14,650 nucleotides of DNA from Paraglomus occultum (lineage: Eukaryota; Glomeromycota; Glomeromycetes; Paraglomerales; Paraglomeraceae). This document shows, piece after piece, positions 8,855 to 14,650 of this stretch. Made by a program: the position numbers and the translations under genes. Under the pieces are notes generated by a model. That model saw only the letters and a program-made list of their open reading frames with translations. It did not search any database and was not told the DNA's origin. Numbering within the stretch: the first letter of the stretch is position 1; each line of letters starts with the position of its first letter. The DNA is taken from contig CAJVPJ010000910.1 in the NCBI GenBank assembly GCA_910592205.1, positions 1 through 14,650 on the forward strand. The letters run 5' to 3'.

Positions 8855-11500
8855 TCAATTCAAAGTTACTAAAATTCTTGTCTTCATACCTATAACATCA
8901 CAGCTGTTTTTCGCTGCAGTTAGATCGGCAGTGTACAATATTCGACTCGAATATTTAGTCTCTTTCTCAATGCGTGACACAGATTTTGAGACTTCATTCT
9001 TATAAATGGTACTCCAGACGTCCTGTTCATATTGGCTTATAAGTTTCTGCAAATATTCTTTAAGTTGTTCGGCATCTGGACGATTGCTCGGATCGGCATC
9101 ACAACATTTCGCGGCGAGCATTCGGTATGGTTCGGGAGCCGAATCAGGCATTTTTGGTCGCAATCCGTTACAAATGTCACATATCAATTCATAATCAAAT
9201 GTACTGTCTCTGAATGGTGGTTCGCCACTGGCAATCTGATGCATAAGAATGCCAAAAGCATATATATCCGATTTCTGAGTGAATTTGTGTGTATGAAAAA
9301 CTTCTGGCGCAATATATGGCAACACACCTTGAATCGAATTTGGTTCGGGTGAATGTACCGAGTGAGAAAGTCCAAAGTCACATATGTATGAGACAAAATT
9401 AAGGTTGGGAAAAGTTGAAGTAGAGACGTTATCTAAAAGTATATTTCCCCCATGAAGGTCACAATGTACTGATCCTGTGCTATGGATAACTTCTAAATTA
9501 AATGCAATTGCCTTCACAAGGTCGACTTTCATTGCCCACGTCAATCTGTTGATGTTTTGATCCAAGTAAGTTAACAGATTGCCACCTTCCACGTATTGCA
9601 TTACGATCAAATATTCCTCGGTTTTTGGCTCTTTCGTGATACCATAAATTTGAAGAAATTCATCATGGCCGCAATTGATACAATTTTTAATCTACGGAAT
9701 TGATTAATGGATAGGAGACGTTATAATTTGCATTGCAAATAATAGCAGACAAATAGTCTGAACTACTTACTTCAGCAATAAATGATTCAAATGATGCTTC
9801 AAACTTTTTAAACCGTTTTAAAGCAACGGTTTGGATTCGTTTATCATTAAAAAAAACTGCTCTGGCTTTCGCGACGTAAACTGTTCCGTATCCACCAGAT
9901 CCAATCTCATTAATTTCATAAAAATTTTCATATTGTATCCATTTGAAGCTATGTGTAGTAGTAGGGTCCGAACTTGCAAGTTGGACGATATTATCCAAAA
10001 TCGAATACATATCATAGTAGAACACAATATGGTACTCTTTTCTTAATGGTTCCCGGGTAATACCAATAATCCATATATTATCCGGAGTTAATATGTTCGG
10101 ATAGTCTTCACATAACTACCTCGAACAAAAATAAGATATTTAGTATTATCATGATTTCAATACATTATTAACGGTCATATAATTAATTTACCTGATGGAA
10201 ATCAAATACTTGAGTATCCTGCTCATTTGTTATCTTTTTGAGTTTCACTTTCACCAACTTGTTCTCATTTTTTATTGATTTGGACCAATCTGCAGCATGT
10301 GAACATTCATGGCCCAATAATGGTCTCTTTTGAATATTTACTAGCTGGGCATATTCTACCCACTGCAGATAACCATCATATATGTGTCGCATATTGTGCC
10401 AAGATGTCATTATAAATGAATCTAGTGACTTGTTTCCAGTGGTCCAGTCAGGAGATCTCAATTCTTTACACCAGAGACAGAAGGCACTTATACTAGGATG
10501 TAAATAGTAAGAGCACGACAGACATAGCTCATTTCCATATTTAGTTCTAACTAGAGCATATTTTTGCCACTGTGGGTGATATGTGAATCCACTGACGATC
10601 CAAACCTTTGTATCGAGTATGTCTGGGTAATCATTACATAACTAATAGTGATTAAATGTTATTGACCAAATTATTCACAATATATGTTTGCAAACGTAAG
10701 TGAACGGTTACCTTATGATAGAACAAATCATCTGCTAAATCCAAAGTTTCAAGTGGAATGAAGTCGTTGTAATAGCAAAGAGACGAGCGCCTAAAACGCG
10801 CCACTGAATACCGTCGAGGGTCGTCCTTATTGGCATTTACGAATTCAAACGATGCTTTATAACCGAGCCAATTAAATGGCAGCCACGCCAAGTGAGAATC
10901 ATTCGCTGTCTTGGTTTGTCTTTGTGTGTCTCTGATAAACTCATCGAGTTTTTTGTTGCCACTAGACCACCCGTTCGATAATTCCTTATGGCCACAAACG
11001 CACCACACAGGGCTGCATCTAAGGATTCCGCATGCAGAGCAGAATCCCCATGTTAGAAACAGTTGCTGGAATCCTTTATTCGCGACGAGATAGTAGTTAT
11101 CTTCATAAAAAGTGAAGCCTTTCATCGCCAACGTGTTGCGCAGCGAAAGCAAGACAGAACATCGTTTAAACTGTCCGATATTTCTATATTTATGTGTTGG
11201 GAGTGAATATATCCTTGCAACTTCATTTATAAATTCGTGTTTACATTTGTCGCTGGTTCCAAGAAATAAGAACACCACTGCGGATCGTCCACTATATGTA
11301 GCATAACGGATTTTTAGGCCGGTAAGATATTGAATTGGTTCTATTTCGGTAAAGTTCGAGGAAGGTATCCACTCGAGGTATCCACTCGATAATATATCTC
11401 CGTTGTCAAGAGTTTTTGAAGATTGAATTAGCTGGTCAATTGCCGGACAACCCGAAACATTCTCACTGAATTGTACTGATAGCTTGGAAGTTGATTCCAT
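8855..11500 (-). CDS. TKL-type protein kinase with four tandem N-lobe modules
   Basis: Four exons (11500-10712, 10641-10192, 10115-9771, 9691-8855) join in phase 0 to 806 residues; introns are 70, 76 and 79 nt. The C-terminal kinase (about 470-745) has glycine loop GSGGYG (485-490), beta-3 Lys513 in VALK, Glu528 before the last intron, GITKEP (545-550), HCDLHGGN (604-611) with Asp606, DFG (633-635), APE (656-658), Asp670 and Arg732. It therefore looks active but is non-RD. Before it lie three degenerate N-lobe modules (about 17-150, 151-302, 303-466). Two start with cysteine ribbons (C154-C169; C303-C321), and each carries a GN-type linker and an LEW-like start. They lack the glycine loop; the Lys is Leu78, Phe236 and Lys398 respectively. 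Such kinases are abundant in Glomeromycotina and are presumed soluble signalling proteins; the substrate is unknown. ATG 11500 follows an in-frame TAA at about 11522. An alternative 53-nt intron (8889-8837) would change the last residues. Confidence 0.9.
9957..10524 (-). repeat. Kinase N-lobe-like module 3 (degenerate), spans intron 2
   Basis: Residues about 303-466. Cysteine ribbon C303-x2-C306-x11-C318-x2-C321, linker DWTTGNKSLDSFI, YLQWVEYAQL, an ADW segment and VKVKLKKI with Lys398 at the beta-3 position. There is no glycine loop. Intron 2 (10191-10116) falls just before LCEDYPNIL, then WIIGITREPLRKEYHIV. It has kept the Lys and the GIT..P motif better than modules 1 and 2. Confidence 0.75.
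10525..11050 (-). repeat. Kinase N-lobe-like module 2 (degenerate), spans intron 1
   Basis: Residues about 151-302. Cysteine ribbon C154-x2-C157-x9-C167-x-C169, linker GWSSGNKKLDEFI, HLAWLPFN in place of LEWIPYN, and YSVARF at beta-3 with Phe236 where Lys is expected. Intron 1 (10711-10642) then falls just before LCNDYPDIL, followed by WIVSGFTYHPQWQKYALV. Catalytically it must be inert. Confidence 0.72.
11051..11452 (-). repeat. Kinase N-lobe-like module 1 (degenerate)
   Basis: Residues about 17-150. It begins with SGCPAIDQLIQ, matching the GN..LD.FI linker of later modules, then YLEWIPSSNF, a beta-3-like AVVFLFL with Leu in place of the Lys, FINE before the expected intron site, and KGFTFYEDNYYLV as the beta-4/5 counterpart. 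Unlike modules 2-4 it has no intron after the FINE position; the frame runs straight through. No cysteine ribbon precedes it. Confidence 0.65.
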
Positions 11501-12605
11501 TCTTGCACATGAGAAAGTTGGTTACTTACACTTTCGTGTAACGTTATGGCTATTAATATTGTCGATACAACTCGCAGTTTAACTCGAGATCCCGAGTCAA
11601 TCTAGAAACAAGGCTCTAAATGCAACATGACATGTTATCTCTCATATTGATGATGTTTAATAGTAATATGCTCCCCTCTTGTTTCAATAGGGCAAGAGAA
11701 GAATGCCGGTTGCTGATCTTGAGATACTCAGCCTAGCTTTCTCTTCGACTACGACTGTTGGCGATTGCCTGTTCTATCTTCGTTGTGCTTGACAGAAACC
11801 AGTTCACCGTTGCTGCTGAGGATATAGATAATTCTCGTGGGATACTACCAACAAAAAGAAGATCGATTACAATTTAGTTAATGCATATATGCAGCGGTTA
11901 CGGTAATCTACAGTCACATCGAAGTAGTTATCGATTTTCTGTCAAATACATGTTTAGTTGACTTTATTTATGATTTTACAAACTGAAATACTATAATATT
12001 CTATAGACAATCAAGACGTTTTCCAATAATCGGTATTATTATGTTTCGTTGAGCGCAAGCCTGCCGTTCAGGTCGTTCCGCTATTCCCATCTACGCTCCT
12101 AGATTCTCACTGTATAGCATACTGAGAGAAATCGTAATATTCCAAATATTTCTGTAGTTGGGGCGTCAATATAGTCATCATATCGTCAACAGTGGCGGGG
12201 CGGGGAAGTCCCTTTTCCTCTCTTAATTCCTTCGTTGATGTACTCGGAAGATGTCAATTTGTGCTCGGAATATCGTTATGAAAAAAAAGTTCACTTGCAT
12301 ATTAAAGATGCATTGCAAACCCTTTTGGAATAACCATTGTTTGGCGTATATTATTGTCGTAAGCCAGAAGAAGGGCCTGCTCTCTCATGTTCTTCATCAA
12401 ATTCGTCAGGAAATATGACCTTCATGCATTAAGAAAAATAAAAGAATATGCATATATGTGTAATATTGTTTTAAATTATATGCATTAATGTATTATACGA
12501 AAGGTGAGCAGAACGGACGTTTTATACGCTATGCGAAAAGAACATTTTGTTCTGTGAGTGGGGTAACGCTCGATTTATATATGTTCTGGGATTGTCACTA
12601 TTTTA
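11501..12605. other. Upstream region of the kinase gene, no gene seen
   Basis: It should contain the promoter and 5' leader of the minus-strand kinase gene. A minus-strand GTAAGT lies just upstream of the ATG, but I could not tie it to a coding exon. A GC-rich patch, GGCGGGGCGGGG at about 12193-12204, stands out from the AT-rich surroundings. Nothing else is recognised. Confidence 0.4.
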
Positions 12606-13620
12606 TTACATAGAATGTATTGTGTTGACGTCATCAAAATGTAATTTATTGGTGTGGGTAATGTGATAATCCCGAAACGGGCCAAATCTCAAAATGAGTG
12701 CCAAAGCTAGTTTCAACGTGTTACAAGATTGCAATCTACGTATTAGTATACGGGGTAAACCATTTATATATCTCATTCGATTACTATTTGCAGTGAGGTT
12801 GTCTTCTGACTTTCTGAGGCAGTTGTACATAATTGATTTTATGTCCTTTTATTAACTGTTGTACATAGTTGAATGAACTACTTTCCTCTTGGGCTTATTG
12901 AAACTTGTCAATTTGGAATCAAGTCAACTCTAGTGTCATAATAGTAATAGTATTAATACTGATATGATACTAATACCATGTCTCACGAATAACGAGCACA
13001 ATGTTTGTAATGATTGAATTCACAAACTTGTAACTTCATAAATATTTAACTGAAAATACATCTGCTTTTGAGTTTTAGTACAGTAAATAATCAATTAAGA
13101 ATGTACTAGTACATGACAGTATCTATTAATAAAGATAATCATGGATTAGGATAGCGCTAAGGATGACGTATTCCTCCTTGGTAACACTAATCTACGGTTC
13201 TACAGCACGGGAAGTTCTCCAATTGATTCAACATTAACCTATGTGACGTGAGATTTGTCGATTATAAAAAATTTTTCGGGAAACAGAAACTAAAAAAAAT
13301 TCGTTAATATTATCTGGTAATCGACGCTGTGATTTATACTTCTTTACTGCCCACTCAGCAATCCTTCCTTCTAAGCCTCATCCATATACTCTATGACTTT
13401 TCGGATTGTTGTTATGGGAGTACTATCCAATACTTTCTGTTTGCTACTCGGTAGTGTTTCTTAGCAAACGATTTGGTGTATATCACATGATATTAAAATA
13501 TGAATTTATTGGGCGGTTTTTTCGTTACACTGCATCAACGAAATTTCTCAAATTCACCGCACTATTCCGTAATATACCGCGACACTCTCGGGATACTATT
13601 AAAACCCCTTCTATTTCGCC
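12606..13620. other. AT-rich stretch, no gene seen
   Basis: The only open frame of note (12606-12830, minus, 74 codons) has no recognisable motif. Two perfect palindromes occur: AGTATTAATACT at 12949-12960 and ATGTACTAGTACAT at 13101-13114. They have no element or gene context that gives them a role. Confidence 0.4.
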
Positions 13621-13719
13621 CTCTCCCACGAAAAAAAAAAAAGGGAATGTTGCCTCTCCCACGAAAAAAAAAAAGAGGATGTTGCTCTCTCCCAGGAAAA
13701 AAAAAAGCACCATGTTACC
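13621..13719 (+). repeat. Three tandem 33-bp units with A tracts
   Basis: Units at 13621-13653, 13654-13686 and 13687-13719 are each exactly 33 nt. Each is CTCTCCCACG (CTCTCCCAGG in the third) followed by an A tract of 12, 11 and 10, then a G-rich link ending near ATGTT. The A tract shrinks while the unit length stays constant. Because 33 is a multiple of three, open frames run through on both strands (Pro-Thr-Lys-Lys type forward, Phe-rich reverse). These frames are probably by-products, since nothing else supports a gene. Confidence 0.85.
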
Positions 13720-13803
13720 CTCTCTCTTATCTCTTATCCTTTATTATTATCCATATTTTATATTCCCTCTTCTTTATCTTTTTCTTCTGTACTGGTATAA
13801 CAA

Positions 13804-13870
13804 TAAGTTCCAGGGGCGGAACTTCACTGCCAGTTTGTCGTGGTTAAGTTCCAGGGGCGGAGCTTCGCTA
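13804..13870 (+). repeat. Twin GC-rich hairpin direct repeat
   Basis: TAAGTTCCAGGGGCGGA occurs twice, starting at 13804 and 13845, 41 nt apart. Each copy continues with a similar CTTC.CT.C segment. Each can fold: AAGTTCC (13805-13811) with GGAACTT (13818-13824) around a 6-nt loop, and AAGTTCC (13846-13852) with GGAGCTT (13859-13865), which has a single G-T pairing. The GC-rich character contrasts with the flanks. It could be the end of a transposon or a dispersed repeat, but I see no partner copy in the window. Confidence 0.7.
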
Positions 13871-14650
13871 CACTGTTGACAGTTATTTTTTTTCTTAGTA
13901 CAATATTCAATATAGACAAGTATCCGTATTTTAATCTTAATCTCTTAATCTGTGAATGCTGTTTGTGCTTATGACTACGAAAGAATGAATTCATGATCAG
14001 AGATATTAATGAGCGCAGATGTGAGTGATCATGATTGTCTCGTTTTCTTTACTCAACAGCAAAAGTAATACTACGAATAAATTTTTTAGAAATCGGGTGC
14101 ACAATTCTCCTTACCCATTATGAACAATAACAGGTATGGAAAATCAAATATGGGTTGATCTGAATTAAATATTATTTATAAATTCACGAATGTAGACCCC
14201 GCACTTTTTCCGATAATATCAAGCTTGAATTCTTTCATGATCAATGCGTGACCATTCCAGGCTTAATTGTATCCAAGGTAATATACAATAAAACATGTGA
14301 TTTAAATATTAAACAATCAATTTTGCTCGCATATACGTCGCGATACTTGTATCAAATGTTACATCGTCCAAGGCTTTTAATCTTCTCACGCATTAATTTA
14401 TCTAATAGGAAAACAAACCTTATACCGTGTACACTCCATTTAAAAAAAACTTGGCTGTCTACCATTGAATCGACAGAGGCTTTTTGACAAATCTCTCTAT
14501 GCCCAACCACACTTCTATTCGGTGCATCCACCCTTCCATCTTTTCTCTTCCTAATTACCTCTCCACCGGATACTTATGAATACCCACCTGCTCTTCTCCT
14601 CATTTCATGTGAACTCTATCCAGCAGGGGAAGACGAAGCTCATAGGCGTT
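13871..14650. other. AT-rich stretch to window end, no gene seen
   Basis: An open frame at 14248-14487 (plus, 79 codons) has no recognisable motif. An inverted repeat, TCATGATCA at 13991-13999 with TGATCATGA at 14026-14034, could form a 9-bp stem with a 26-nt loop. Nothing else is supported. Confidence 0.4.

Noticed and set aside
9006-9352. Plus-strand open frames opposite the kinase C-lobe
   Set aside because: They are antisense shadows of a strongly conserved catalytic domain.
10183-11500. Exons 1 and 2 of the kinase as separate small genes, with stops inside introns
   Set aside because: Good splice sites in phase 0 join them to the kinase, and the repeated modules run across the joins.
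13621-13719. CRISPR-like array
   Set aside because: The units abut with no unique spacers, and the setting is a eukaryotic nuclear genome.
13406-13879. 157-codon plus frame with Lys-rich repeats
   Set aside because: The openness comes from the 33-bp A-tract array; the flanking parts have no protein-like motif, start context or splice support.
1-14650. tRNA or rRNA genes
   Set aside because: No cloverleaf with A and B box consensus and no rRNA core sequence was seen on reading both strands; this was by eye, not a scan.

Overview
The window is AT-rich nuclear DNA from a eukaryote with short spliceosomal introns (53-142 nt, GT...AG). A fungus is by far the best fit, most likely an arbuscular mycorrhizal one (Glomeromycotina). 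The reason is the large gene on the right: it has the cysteine-ribbon + 'W(S/T)(S/T)GN' linker + TKL-kinase architecture that I recall from the hugely expanded kinase families of Rhizophagus and its relatives. The species cannot be set from this window.

Layout. 1-1865 is gene-poor. 1868-2430 is a 563-bp Tc1-type transposon remnant with 25-bp terminal inverted repeats and TA on both sides; it carries only the back half of a broken transposase. 3000-5094 (minus) is a six-exon gene for a 500-residue protein: its last ~145 residues are a clear FAM72 domain, preceded by ~340 residues of Ser/Thr/Pro-rich sequence that includes a 9-bp coding minisatellite. 5095-8854 holds only doubtful coding stretches (6136-6402, 7020-7640, 7838-8098), none recognised. 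8855-11500 (minus) is a four-exon gene for an 806-residue protein kinase. 11501-14650 has no recognisable gene, but contains a 33-bp A-tract tandem repeat (13621-13719) and a twin hairpin repeat (13804-13870).

The most interesting object is the kinase gene. When the exons are joined, the protein is not one kinase with an unrelated N-terminus. It is a tandem array of four kinase N-lobe-like modules. The first three are degenerate (no glycine loop; the beta-3 lysine lost in two). The fourth continues into a full, apparently active catalytic domain. All three introns are phase 0 and fall at the same place in modules 2, 3 and 4, just before the segment leading into the 'GIT..P....Y' beta-4/5 motif. 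This implies growth by duplication of a symmetric 0-0 exon.

The two firm genes are both on the minus strand but separated by about 3.8 kb, and nothing in the sequence links their functions. All exon joins are read by eye from frame, splice consensus and family similarity; no transcript data were available.
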